DNA of 64,000 bases from Phallusia mammillata (lineage: Eukaryota; Chordata; Ascidiacea; Phlebobranchia; Ascidiidae). The DNA is taken from positions 1-64,000 of the forward strand of contig QLIY01000526.1 in assembly GCA_003260075.1 (NCBI GenBank), written 5' to 3'. The first letter of the stretch is position 1. Each line of letters opens with the position of its first letter. Position numbers and translations under genes: made by a program. Below the pieces are notes generated by a model, which made no database searches, had not been told where the DNA came from, and saw only the letters and a program-made list of their open reading frames with translations. This document shows, in pieces, positions 32,432 through 44,800 of this stretch.

Positions 32432-32646
32432 CAGGGGTCGGCAACCTTTTTTGTACCGCGGACCGTTTTTGAAACCGAAATTTTATCGCGGACCGGCCTT
32501 CAAAAAACTACAAATATTCAGCAATGAAAACGACTAAATTACTTTATAATCCCTGGGATATGGGCAAAATGTTAAAAAGCATTTAACCTAAAATAGCATA
32601 CGGCCCGGTAACCAACTTCTCGCGGACCGGCGGTTGCCGACCACTG
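32432..32646. mobile_element. hAT-type MITE with target duplication AGTTAAGG
   Basis: A 215-bp element with ends CAGGGGTCGGCAACC and, reverse-complemented, CAGTGGTCGGCAACC. Identical 8-bp repeats AGTTAAGG lie at 32424-32431 and 32647-32654. The interior is rich in GCGGACCG motifs. It has no open frame. Ends and 8-bp duplication indicate the hAT superfamily. Confidence 0.9.
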
Positions 32647-32748
32647 AGTTAAGGAATTTGGCAAAATATTTAAACAGCATATAAAATAGGCAACTACATT
32701 TTTTTGAATGGCCTTATTCAACGGCACTCCAGTTTTTTCGGAGTAACA

Positions 32749-32794
32749 GGCTGAAAGGCCTTACATGTCGAACCAGTGTGCACTGTCTGCAGCA
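32749..32794 (+). ncRNA. Decayed hammerhead copy
   Basis: The 3' half is preserved: GTCGAACCAGTGTGCACTGTC then TGCAGC, so stem III and the GTC site remain. The CTGATGA core has decayed (CTGAAAG). The upstream flank (GGCACTCCAGTTT) matches that of the copy near 50470, so a longer repeat unit was copied. Confidence 0.5.
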
Positions 32795-32892
32795 TATCAT
32801 CTATTGGCTTGATGCTTATATACATCAAAGCAATATTTTTGTAAAGCGTTTCTACTTGCTCCAACTGATATTGTATTTCATATTTTGGTCAC

Positions 32893-35800
32893 TTACTCGC
32901 TTTTTCTGTTGAAGCAAAACAACATGCAGATAAGGTTTATGAAGACATCAATCCTTGGGACTGGATGTACGTATATTTCTGGTATATATTGACCGACAAT
33001 ATTGAGAAAAAGCATTGTCAGACAGTCACTACCAATACATGCAATCGCCAGTTTCAAGCATCTGGGGGCCATCCAGTTCAAACTAGATTAAAAAATAAGT
33101 TTAAATAGTCTACTAAAGATGACAATGAGGAAAAACAACAGACTAAAAAGCCTCTTATGTATGTTACAAGATTCGATTCGTTTGCCAAAATAAAAACTAT
33201 AAACAGCGTACAATTTTGGGATGGTTTTTCAGCCAAAAACCAATGTCCAAAAAAGAACTATGATAAGCTGATTTTTTTTTCTAATATAAGCTACAAATTC
33301 AATTATCCCTTTTTATGTTTGTTTTTTCGGATTTGTGGAAAATTGATTCCTAAAGAAGATTTTACTTGCATCTAACAGCTATTCAGAACTTTCGTTTAGC
33401 CCTAATTTGTGCAAATAAACTTGTAAATTACTTCAAAAAGTATTCTTTTACATTTATTCATTACAACCGGGTTTTCGACCTACAACGAAGCTATACTTAC
33501 TTGGACTTTCGATGGTTTACTTCTTGATTAGCCTTTTTCAACGATCTGACTATGACGTAAAATAATATGACGTAGGTGGTTTGTGTGACTACTGTTGCGA
33601 AAGCAACAACAAATGGGAAGATTGCCACAGAGCTTGCTGCAAAATGAATGTTAATTTTTTGTTCGATTTGTTAGTTTGTCTTTCAATCAGCTTTGGTGAC
33701 TTGTTAAGCAACCCAACAGTCTTACACAACAAGTACATCCCGTTTACCACAATGGCCCAATAAAACAAACATTAGCTATTTATCTCGAAGCTATTTATGG
33801 CAAAAAATCCCCCCCCCCTTACACAACAAGTACATCCCGTTTACCACAATGGCCCAATAAAACAAAAATTAGCTATTTATCTCGAAGCTATTTATGGCAA
33901 AAAATAAAAATATAAAAAATGAAAATACTTGGACTAAGTTTCTTCCGAAAATTATAACTGTTTATTTCAATTTCAAATTATTGTATACTAAGAGGTTAAA
34001 AAAACTCGAACCACTGTGGAAACAAGCTCCATCTTTGTAGACGCTTTTGACATCGCCAGATCCACCAATTGGAACCCAAATAATGATAATTTGTAACAAG
34101 TATCCTCCAATGGTCAAAATCAACGAAATTTTACTCAAGACTGGCAACCATTTCGGTAAAACACTCTGGAAAAAAGCAAAATTTAAATTGTAGATTTACG
34201 TACTTTCTGTACGAATGGCAATTAATATCGCACCTTTGCTACATAATACCGGGATAGCTTGTTTGCCTTCAAGTTTTAGTTAAACCAGGGAACTAAAATT
34301 TGTTTATTGAACAAAGCTTAAAGTATATCGCCAAATATTTGCCAACTATTTTGCATCTGTTAACCATTTCCTTTTACTTTTTTACGACAGCTAATGGTAG
34401 ACAAGCAGCATGAAGGCTACATGTAATTCTAGAAAATTCCGTATGTAAGAAAGAATGTTCAGATACATATTTTTTGAAAAGATATAAAATATTTCAAAGC
34501 TGAAAATGCTTGTTATGGATTTTTAAATTTTATTCTTATTCCAAAATGGAATAGCCCATGATATTCTTTTAATTGGGCTGGTCGCCTATAGCCCAAAAAA
34601 GGAGTTGAGAACCACACTCTTGACACAGTTTGATTAGTTCAACCTAACTTAACAACCACTGCTGTAAACAAACACAACTCCCACCTTCAATGCTTCAGAC
34701 GAATGTAGGTAGTATTGGCGAGCCCAGAGATAGAGATACACGGATGCCAGTTCAGTGGTGTAGCAGGTTGGGCCGGTGATTTTAAGTCCAAGCGAACATT
34801 GAAAAGTGGTCGTAGCCGGTGGAAGTAGAAGTCGGATAATGAAGAGGCCGGTGCTGATCAGGATGATGAAGTTGGACGCAAGAAAGCACTAGAGAGCGCA
34901 AGAATATAAAACCGAAGATTTATTTACTGGGAAAGACCTTGACCGAATGATCCAGGGTGCCTGATCCATTTAAAGTCATAAAAAACCTTGATCGGGATTC
35001 GTCATTGGAGCGTCCTGGGTTCGAACCCCGTGTAAAAAGAATATTATTTTGTACAAGCTTTTGGCCTAGTGGGTCTTTATACACCCAAAATACAGACAAA
35101 AAATTCGTTTAGGTTTTTTTTTTGTTCAAGCCCCGCGAAAAGAAAATGAAATTGCTGTTTTCAAGTCATATACTACATAAACCCATCTCCCCTTTTTATT
35201 GAGAGAAGAAACAATAAAAAATTTAGATCTATGTTACTATGTTTGGTTGAAGATATATTGACGCCCTTGTCAATTAGGTTGCCAAAAGTATTCGCTATTC
35301 TTACTTTCCAACCATAGTAATAGTCAATATCAAAGTTAAAAAGCGTTAAAATAACTGTTTTTCCCTCGCAAATTTAGAAATGTGAAAGAAAAGTTTTATT
35401 TCTTTGAAGTTTTAGTAGTTGTTCACACAATATTAAAATGTTAAAACTGGAGATGTGTTTTTAATGTTTACCAAAATGTTTTTTTTTCTAACTGATGGTG
35501 TTACATTAATATCTGATGTTCCATCAAACGTTACTATCAAGGTAAATCAATGTCCGAGCTAAACAACCAAAGGTCAAATATAACGCAAATCCTGCTAACC
35601 GGGTTACGATCATTATAACAATATGCCTGTGACTTTTGATTGAAGTTATACCCTCTGATCGGTTTCTGCAGAAATGACATATACAGAAACAGATTTACCC
35701 CCGGTTCGTATTGAAGCATGTATTATTAATACCAGATCATTCACAATGAGATATACGATGGTCCCTCATTGCATCCCGTGCAACCCAAAGGCTATTATAT

Positions 35801-36557
35801 AAAATAAAATATCCACTATAAATTAACTTAACACGAAGAACTGTTGAGTATTAATCAACCACATGATGAACCATAGGAAACAAGCAGAGTATCGTAATCA
35901 TCAATGAACAAACTAGGCTTCAGTCAGTTATTGCGCGCTACAGAAAAAAATTCTCATCGGGCAGGGTATTCGGTGAAGAGCATTGGAAACGACATAGGCA
36001 GTAATTAGGCAAAACACCCCGTGGATTGTAAATAGTCCCGTGGTGCTACATACCAAACATACCAGATAACATGTGGACAGAACTGAGGACATTAAATAAA
36101 TTGGGTGTTAATTGAAGCTTTAACCCAATCAAACGTTTTCGTTTTTTTCTACCTATTTACGGCAAAAAAATGTCTTTTCAATTAAGAAAATTTATTTTTT
36201 CGCTTTTTTAACTTTTGGAACTTATAAATACTGTGAAATACATTTATATATTTTACATTCTTACTTTTTCGGTGTACATGTACTTGTATAAAGCCTTGGT
36301 GAAAATCTGTCAAATAACAAAAAAATACTTACGCTTTTAAGAGGTGGCAAATGTCTCAGGAAGTGCAGAAAACTCTTTTTCTGGATTCCCTTTGTTTCAC
36401 GGTAGTTGCTCCACGAGCATTTCAAAACAAAGCAAAACACAAGCACCTCCAGTAAAAATATTACAAAGTCGAATACAACCAAAACGATACGGCCAACACT
36501 ATGACCAAACCCGGCTTCTTGCGACTCCAAGACATCGTTGTCTATTTCCCCCGACAT
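32893..36557 (-). CDS. Putative seven-transmembrane receptor-like protein, family unknown
   Basis: Exons in transcript order: 36333-36557 (ATG 36557), 34685-34888, 34165 down to 34015 or 33989, 33501-33636, 32893-33082 (stop TAA). All junction phases agree. With exon 3 ending at 34015 the coding length is 906 nt (301 residues). The alternative end needs a 28-nt exon at 33748-33775 and gives 319 residues. Hydrophobic segments in order: RIVLVVFDFVIFLLEVLVF; FIILISTGLFIIRLL; ELASVYLYLW; ISLILTIGGYLLQIIII; VAIFPFVVAFATVV; LAIACIGSDCLTMLF; VFINLICMLFCF. The first loop and the TM4-TM5 loop carry cysteines. A basic loop (VRSLKKANQEVNHRKS) precedes TM6. A DRY motif is not obvious (ARQYY follows TM3). 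The length and layout fit a GPCR, but I cannot name a family. A poly-C duplication at 33809 lies in intron 3. Confidence 0.65.
35017..35028 (+). other. tRNA-like B-box
   Basis: GGGTTCGAACCCC-like sequence matches the T-arm/B-box of tRNA genes. No acceptor stem, A-box or anticodon arm could be folded around it, so this is at best a remnant of a tRNA-derived repeat, in an intron of the minus-strand 7TM gene. Confidence 0.25.
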
Positions 36558-39048
36558 TGTAACAGCAAATGAACTATACCTCGGTTTCGGTCACCTATAA
36601 ATCACAGCTGGATATTGCATGTTACAACCTTCGCTGTTTTAATTATTCATTGCGCTGGGACCATTGATCGCGTCAAATGAATACGATTGATGCGACAGTG
36701 TGTTATGTGTGGCTTGTCAATATTTATGATTGACTTTCGCTTGCATGTGGATTTCTAGGTTTAACACCTTTACGATCGATAGTTTGATCTAAATAGGAAA
36801 AAACGCTGCAGGGTCATTCAACAGTTAACGAAGCTTAACTGTTAGCCGCTATAAGAAAATTAAAAGAGGTTTTACAGAAAGAGTTTCATTGCGTACAAAC
36901 TTTTTACCAGACCCAGTAGTTTCAGAACACTGATGGAAATAACGGCCCAAACATGTCACTGATGATGACATGAGCATTGCCGAAACGTTTGAAAAAAAGG
37001 CCCCCCCCCCACAGTTAACGAAGCTTAACTGTTAGCCGCTATAAGAAAATTAAAAGAGTTTTTTTACAAAAAGAGTTTCATTGCGTACAAACTTGTTACC
37101 AGATCCAGTAGTTTCAGAACACTATATACGGATCTGTTCATAAGTTTAATGATGGAAATAACGGCCCAAACATATAACTGATGGTGACATGAGCATTTGC
37201 CGAAACGTTTGAAAAAAAGAATGCCGCCTTTTACTTCAGTTTGGGTATTTTCACCAGCAGTAGTTTTGAAATGGTCACATCCATATTCTAAACTTATCGC
37301 AGTATTTTGAATTAAACACGAAACGAAACTTAGCAAATAAGTTTTGTTTATAAACTTCCCGGCTGAAAGCATATTATTTCCCGGAATTGTGGCCCCAACC
37401 CGAAAGTACAAGCCTAAAACGCGACGTTTTTAGCACAAAGAATGAATTAGGTCGGAAATTTGGTTAAATCTAAGTGTAGATCAGACCAGAATGAACACAT
37501 TTTATTCAAACAACACCCGAACTTGACGCGCCGCCCGACTTACAACTCTTTGCTACACTTGACCAATACTGTTTGAGTGATTGGTCTTTTCTTATTTCTT
37601 TTTTTGGGTAACAGTGCATGTGTGTCCCCCCCCCCTGGTCACATCCATATTCTAAACTTATCGCAGTATTTTGAATTAAACACAAAACGAAACTTAGCAA
37701 ATAAGTTTTGTTTATAAACTTCCCGGCTGAAAACATATTATTTCCCGGAATTGTGGCCCGAACCCGAAAGTACAAGCCTAAAACGCGGCGTTTTTAGCAC
37801 AACGAATGAATTAGACCGGAAATTTGGTTAAATCTAAGTGTAGATCAGACCAGAATGAACACATTTTATTCAAACAACATCCGAACTCGACGCGCCACCC
37901 CACTTATAACTCTTTGCTGTGCTTGACCAATTTATCACTGTTTGAGTGATTGGTCTTTTCTTATTTCTTTTCCTGGGTAACAGTACATGTGTGTTGAACT
38001 AAATTTTATATGAGGCGGCACTTTGGCAAAATGAAGATATGAAACCAAAAATGTTTTTGTTACGCAAAACCTTACCCCAAATAAATTTTGGCCATGTAAA
38101 CTTGGTGTAATAGATGCAATTATCGTATACTTTTTTAGGCTAGCAATAGTCTTCAAATTATCTCTTTGACATTAGCATTCGTAAGACTTAAAAAACATTG
38201 CACTGAAAATGGTTTTATTTTTAAAAATTATTGAAATGTGCTTCAGTAAATTGCGCCAACATTCCACCGTCCACAAACCGCACCGCACGAATCCAGTGTT
38301 TGCATTACAACAATAAAACCTGCTGCACCTATTCGTTTGTTCAAAATTGAACAAAACACCTGCACGCAGACTCGTCCGGTCCTTACTTTTGCTGAATCAC
38401 CATAAATTGTTTGCTTACATCAAAGATTTTCAAAAGTTTAAAAAACCTGCTGAGTACACAGTTGTTGTACTCGTGAATTTTTTTCTTTTTTCTTTTTAAT
38501 TTTTTTGCTGCTTTTTCGTGATGGTATTTTTCGTTTTTTTTTCATATATTTCGTGACTTGAATTTGTAATTAGGCCTGTGTGATTGATTAATCACCGTAA
38601 TTTTTTTTGTTGCGGCCGACACACAACTGTCGAATTTTTTTCCAGGCCATTTTAATTGCTCATTACTCATTAGTGATTTTTTAACAGACGGTATTTTCTC
38701 TTCGAGACCTGTCTAAGCCATGCAAAAAATATTGACGGTATAATAAAAAACGTCATATTTTTGACCAATTTGGCTAGGTCTGTTTTTCCCCCCCCCCCAT
38801 TACTCATTAGTGATTTTTTAACAGACGGTATTTTCTCTTCGAGACCAGTCTAAGCCATGCAAAAAATATTGACGATACAATAAAAAACGTCATATTTTAG
38901 ACCAATTTGGCTAGGTCTGTTTTTTCCCCCCCCCCCCCCCCCCCCCCCAAAAGCAGTCCCAAATATGCGATATAGAAACATCACAATTTTTTGGCAGATT
39001 AATCAAACATTTTGAAACGATTAATTATATATTTTTCGAAATCAATAG

Positions 39049-39088
<40 letters not shown>

Positions 39089-39781
39089 AAAAAACTTTAT
39101 ATTAGGATTATTCAAATTACGAGAGCAAATGGTTTTACAAAAAACCTAAACAAAACACATTTTAAAATCTGGCGATAAAGATGTTTCCAAATTTCTTGAT
39201 GATGAACAAAAAAAGCAGTCCCAAATATGCGATATAGAAACATCACAATTTTTTGGCATATTAATCAAACATTTTGAAACGATTAATTATATTTTTTTCG
39301 AAATCAATAGATTTTAACTTAATTTTCATGTACAATTTCTAACCCTGTTGATTTGCTGCCACAATTCGGCGTAACCATAAACATACATTGTTCAACCAAA
39401 ATCAAAACGCTTTGGGTCAACAAGTACGGCCGATTTGGTATTTATCTTAGTGGTATTTGACGTCACTATAAATTTTTGTCAATACACTAGCAGGGCTTAT
39501 TGGACATTGGACTCTCGATTGCCGTGGTCTGAATGGAAGAAAATATAAGTTGTTCATTCAATATGTAAAGTCCTTTTAAAGTCTAATTCAGTTAAACCTA
39601 GCTGTTTTTTGTGGTATGCAAACCTTTGTGTTTGCTTAAATGCTGAAACGAGAAGCGATGGCAACGTGCAGGCTTGCAAATGTTTGCCTTGTCAACGTGG
39701 AACACAGCTCAAACAAGATCTCATTTTACATCAGTTAGTTCGTTACCACAACGCTATTGTTATCTTATAGCAAACTGCAGG
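36558..39781. other. No supported gene; repeats between 7TM gene and SLC22 array
   Basis: This is mostly repeated segments. About 36826-37000 restarts at 37011; about 37262-37560 restarts at 37636; about 38655-38787 restarts at 38799. A block ending at 39048 is repeated after 39210. GTTGTAA-CGGGCC repeat pieces and two hammerhead-like copies are embedded. A run of 23 C and one of 38 C lie at 38926 and 39049. The minus-strand 7TM gene starts at 36557, so its promoter should lie just above that. Confidence 0.55.
37150..37240 (+). ncRNA. Hammerhead-like repeat, extended stem I
   Basis: Pairable flanks (TAACGGCCCAAA before, CAGTTTGGG after) enclose CTGATGG, a stem II region, GCCGAAACG, and an A-rich/T-rich hairpin. 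The core differs from CTGATGA at its last base. A truncated version lies just upstream at about 36944-36998 (with CTGATGA), cut by the poly-C at 37001. It is probably a member of a retroelement family carrying a degenerate hammerhead. Confidence 0.45.
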
Positions 39782-39927
39782 ATGATTAGTTTTGATTTTC
39801 TGTTGGAGAAAATTGGGCTTTTAGGGTTTAGCCAGATACTTATTTGTTTGCTTTTGAGTTACGATAATGCAGTAGGAGGATACCACTCTCTGCTGACAGT
39901 CTTTATTGCTTATGAGCCCAACTACAG
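39782..39927 (+). pseudogene. Orphan SLC22 exon 1
   Basis: An intact first exon of SLC22 type: an ATG opens 48 codons plus two bases, length 146 nt, identical in length to exon 1 of the three genes downstream. It encodes MISFDFLLEKIGLLGFSQ and the first membrane helix, and ends with a good donor at 39928. No matching exon 2-15 follows before the next exon 1 at 41872. It is either an alternative first exon of gene A (phase fits exon 2 at 42820), a truncated paralogue, or an assembly effect. Confidence 0.6.
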
Positions 39928-41871
39928 GTGAATTTACTTTCATTTCAACACGCTAGGTTAAAGTTCTGCCATTTTCTCTGTTCGTTTGAATATGCCACAA
40001 AGCAAAGTACTTAAGACCCCCCCCCCTCTGCCATTTTCTCTGTTCGTTTGAATATGCCACAAAGCAAAGTACTTTGTGGTTTTATAGTCAGTTTAAAATC
40101 ACATTGACACTTCAGTCTTCCACTATAAATAAATATTGAAAAGATTTTTTTTCATTTTCACTTTGTTTGAATGTTGGAAATGGCAGCAGTTTGAATCAAG
40201 CAATTTATTTTTACGTTGTCATACACCAGTGGTATCTGTTCAACAGTAAGGTGATTGATACTTTTACGTTTACATTTCCGCAGAAATGAAAAAGCCACAA
40301 GTTTTGAACTTGTAGTTGAATAGCTAACAATGGTTTAATAGTTGTTCATTTTGGTTTTTACAATCGACAGTAGCAGTCACGGAGTCTGTATACTGTTTGC
40401 TTAAACGTTCCTAACTAACCAATTGGTGCAAAGGTAACTAGAGTGACCTTGTTTTGCAAAAACGCAGACGCTTAAAGTAACAGTTAAAGCAAAATATTGG
40501 GACATGCTGTTGATGCATGAAAGCAAACGAAAATTTAGACAGTTTGCAAAAAAGTCTACACACCTATTCCACTTATCTTTTTGTACATGTTGGGCTTGTG
40601 TATTTGTTCTCCTTTTCTTAAATTGAATTGTATGTTCGATGATCGCCAAAGTTTAAGACTTATACCAATGCGAGGAAAAAATACTCGATGCCAAAAAACA
40701 CTTTAATGATGTAGCCTCATATCTCTGATGATGGCATGAGCATTTGCCGAAACGTTTGAATAAAAAGCATGTCGCTTTTTACGTCTATTTGGGCCGTTAC
40801 ATTCGTCATTAGACTTATCAACAGATCCGTGTATAGTGTTCCAAAAAACGCTTTATCCTAGGAATAAACAAAATGTATCGGGTTAATTTATTTGTTATGA
40901 CGAAAAAGTTGTTTGCATTAAATCTAGATTAAATTTTTGCTTGGGCACTGGCAAATAATGGCAAAACCAAGGCTTCTTACGAAACGCATTGACATGCACA
41001 GATGCAAAACCAAAACCGGGCGTTTCTAGTTTAAACATTACCGCTACTTAATAAAAAGTTAATAAAGGTTTGAAAAATGAGTTGTCATCCCAAATCTGAC
41101 TTTTTATTCAATCCTTTGAGTTGTTATTGCGGTAGCAAGGGTGTTAAAGGGTGCAGCGTCATGCAAGCATTCAAATATTTGTTTAACCAACGCGCAAACT
41201 TATATTTAAACACCTACACGCAGATCGCATCAAGTTCATTCGATTAAGGTAGTCCGTAGTGTCTATAGGTTTAACACGCAACAAGATGATGAGGTTTGTT
41301 TTCTGTTTGAAGGATTTAGCCAGATGCGCAGATAGTTTCGTTTGAAAATCATTTTTTGCAGCTTAAAGTTGGTGATTTAGTATGGAAGTTTTTTCGCTAG
41401 AGCTACTAACAAAAAACTAAATTCCGATATGTGGCGCATGCAAATATTTTAAATGCAATTTGTGTAAAAAAATGCTTACGATTAAGGCTATTATGGTTGC
41501 TCTGAGGTTTCATAATAATAATAAAAAACAAACAACAACCTAAAAATGTAGTTCTTTATGTTAAATTCAGTCCCTAACCCTAGCCCAGTCTCACTGTTAA
41601 TGTATATAACTGCGCTCTCTACGTCATCTATCGGTATTTAGAAACTTTTTTGGTATGAGTTCTTGTGTTAGTAGATCTGCCGAGTTTTTGGTTAATGACT
41701 GATTTCATTCGATCTGACTGCTCATGCAACTATTTGAGTTTTAACCGCAATAAAATGCCGTTACAGGTGCAGTAATCTTGCAAATATTTGATCAGCAAAG
41801 ACGACACAAAACTTGAACCCTCTAATTCATTCAGAAAGGCCGTGGTGCCCATTTTATAAAACAGCGGCAGG
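39928..41871. other. No exon between the two first exons
   Basis: I looked for an exon 2 like RCKVPPIDNATVYPNL and found none. The stretch contains a poly-C duplication at 40017 and a hammerhead-like repeat at 40725. Otherwise it is unremarkable AT-rich sequence. Confidence 0.5.
40725..40799 (+). ncRNA. Hammerhead-like repeat with intact CTGATGA and GAAA cores
   Basis: CTGATGA is at 40725-40731, stem II GGCA/TGCC, GAAA at 40749-40752. Stem III ACGT/ACGT extends into AAAAAGC/GCTTTTT. The GTC cleavage context ends at 40785. Stem I 3' strand TATTTGGGCCGTTA is kept, but its 5' partner, seen in the 37150 copy as TAACGGCCCAAA, has decayed here. The two copies together imply a once-complete hammerhead with a long stem I. 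Confidence 0.5.
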
Positions 41872-44800
41872 ATGATTAGTTTTGATTTTCTGTTGGATAA
41901 AATTGGGGTCATAGGGTTTAGCCAGTTGCTTATTTGTTTGCTTTTGAGTTACGATGATGCAGTAGGAGGTTACCACTCTCTGCTAACTGTCTTCGTTGCC
42001 TACGAACCTAATTATAGGTACAGTTGTACTTTACTAAGAGTTGTAAGTCGGGCCTGGTTCGGGGTTAGGTTTCTTCAAAAAACGGGCTTGATTCGGGCCT
42101 GACTTTACACTCTGTGTTAGTATTTTTATGAATGAATTTAACTAGCTAAGTAGCCACTTGCTGGAACTGACTTAATGTCAAAGAGCCCCAAACGCCTTCT
42201 TTAAGACCAATTGTCTATTGTGTTGGTTGTCTTGATCTTCCCTGAGGCTTTAGTGTATAGGCCTGTCAATCAAACTTTCGGGGCAAAACGGACTTTTCAG
42301 AAACATTTCGGGTTCGGGCCAGGTTCGGATTTCAGTTTCAGGGCCGTTTACAACTCTGCTTCTATTTCTAAGCACAACGTGGCACCGCTTTAAATTAAAA
42401 GTTTGTAAGGTTGGATTGCTACACTAGCCAATACGGCTCATCTCTTATCACCAGCTGCACTGCCAAAACCTTATAGGTCGAAACAGTATAGGCACTGTCT
42501 GCAACTTCTTTTAGATTTTTATAAATCTTCGATCACAGCAATTCATTAGTGAAGCAAATACAATTACTAAGGCTTTGACAATGTGACTGAAGCTATTTTT
42601 GTACAATGTTTCAAATAGAAGTTGTAAATATTGTGGAATTATACACTTTTTCACTTGCTCACTTATTATGCTTGGGCCCCCCCCCCGAAGCAAATACAAT
42701 TACTAAGGCTTTGACAATGTGACTGAAGCTATTTCTGTGAAATGATTCAAATAGAAGTTGTAAATATTGTGGAATTATACAGTTTTTCACTTGCTCATTT
42801 ATTATGCGTGGATTTGCAGATGCCAAGTTCCACCGATAGACAATGCAACGGTTTATCCGAATCTTACCGAATCTGACATACTTAACTACACAACACCCAA
42901 TGACGAGTTTTGCTATAAGTAAGTACAATTTACATAAGAGCAGAACGGTACTAAGTGTAATAAAGTCCACATGTATTGCCTGCAGAAATTTTAAAAGCGT
43001 GCTCATTTGCATATATTGGAAATTAAGAAATGAGACACTATATACTGTGCTTTTACACAAATCGTCCTGAACCAACGTGCGCTCAATACAGATGATTCAA
43101 GTTGCGGATAATCATAACTTAGTAACTGAAGCTTTCAGTACACCTAAATCAATCTGTGTTTTTCGTGTTGCAATGTATTGTAAACAAATAATATCGATTT
43201 CGCCGATATAATTTTTTTTAGGCTTTTATTATTTTTATTATTTTTACATCTTTTATTGCCTGAATAACTTAATTTTATTTTATTTCTTGCTTAGAACTGA
43301 GGATGCCATTATATCGGCGAAATCGATATTATTTGTTTACAATACATTGCAACACGAAAACCACAGATTGATTTAGGTGTACTGAAAGCTTCAGAAATGA
43401 GACACTGTTTGAGACTTTGTAAATTTTAATAGAAACATATTTATTCAACACTAAGTGCCATGCTCCTACAATTGCTCCTACAGTTTTTTTTTTGTATTTC
43501 TGAAATGTTGTTTTACCTTAGATATGGGTATGACTACAGTTCGTGTGATGGGACCTTATCCTGTGTAAACCAATCAGCGAACCCAATCGAATGCGACCAA
43601 GGTTATTGGTACGACAGAAGCCTATTTACGGAGACTGTTATTACGGAGGTTCGACTTATGTTTATCTAAGTCCCTTTACGACTTTAACACAAATTTGGTT
43701 GTAATTTGTGTCAGCAATTTTGTCTACAAAAATTTTTCAGTACAATCCCCCCCCCCTGGTACGACAGAAGCCTATTTACGGAGACTGTTATTACGGAGGT
43801 TCGATTTGTGTTTTATCTAAGTCACTTTACAACTTAAACACAGCAAATGTGGCTATATGTTTTTAGCAATTTTTTCTACATTTCAGTACAATCTTGTTTG
43901 TGATCGAAGTTACCTCATTCCCCTTTCTACATCACCCCCCCCCCTTGTGATCGAAGTTATCTCATTCCTCTTTCTACATCAATGTATTACGTTGGTATGT
44001 TGTTTGGCTCTTTGCTGTTTGGGAATGTTGCTGACAGGTGCGCTAAACTTATTGTATGTCAGTAATTGCTTGAGAAAATTGCATTTCGAAAAAAAAAAAA
44101 AATTCAAAATCCACCCATCTGTTTTTCGTTTTTATATTCCAACTACGTTTTTTTTATATTCAATTATTAATAATACCCCCTATTTAGCTCAACCACCAAA
44201 TTGCGATTACGTTCGGTTTTCTCTTTATTTGGTGCAACTTGGTTTGACCCTACATCAGGGATGCACAATCTTTTTTCTGTTACCAACCGCATTGCAAGTT
44301 ATTACTACCTTTAAGGTCACCAGCGTCCCTCTAAACATAATTAAAATGTCCCCCCCCCCACGTCGGTATGTTGTTTGGCTCTTTGCTGTTTGGAAATGTT
44401 GCTGACAGGTGCGCTAATCTTATATGTCAACAATTGCTTGAGAAAATTGCATTTCAAAAAAATTTTTTTTTTTCAAAATCCGCCCATCTGTTTTTCGTTT
44501 TCTAACTCCAACTGCCTTTTTTTCATATTCAATTATTAATAATACCCCCTATGTATCTCAACCACCAAATTGCGAATACGTTTGGTTTTCTTTTTATTTG
44601 GTGCAGCCTGGTTTGACCCTAGATCAGGGATTCACAATCTTTTTTCTGTTACTAACCGCATAGCAAGTTATTATTACCTCTAAGGTCACCAGCGTCCCTA
44701 TTAAACATAATTAAAATGCCAAATAGCTTGACGCTTACGCCCACTTGACCTGTGGCATACATGTTACGGTAATTTCAAGACCAATTACGCCACTTTAGGT

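Noticed and set aside
35009-35032. tRNA gene
   Set aside because: Only the T-arm/B-box matches; no A-box, anticodon arm or acceptor stem could be found.
43887-44408. Mutually exclusive duplicated exons in the SLC22 genes
   Set aside because: The copies start and stop mid-exon at homopolymer or N junctions and lack their own splice sites; only collapse gives intact frames.
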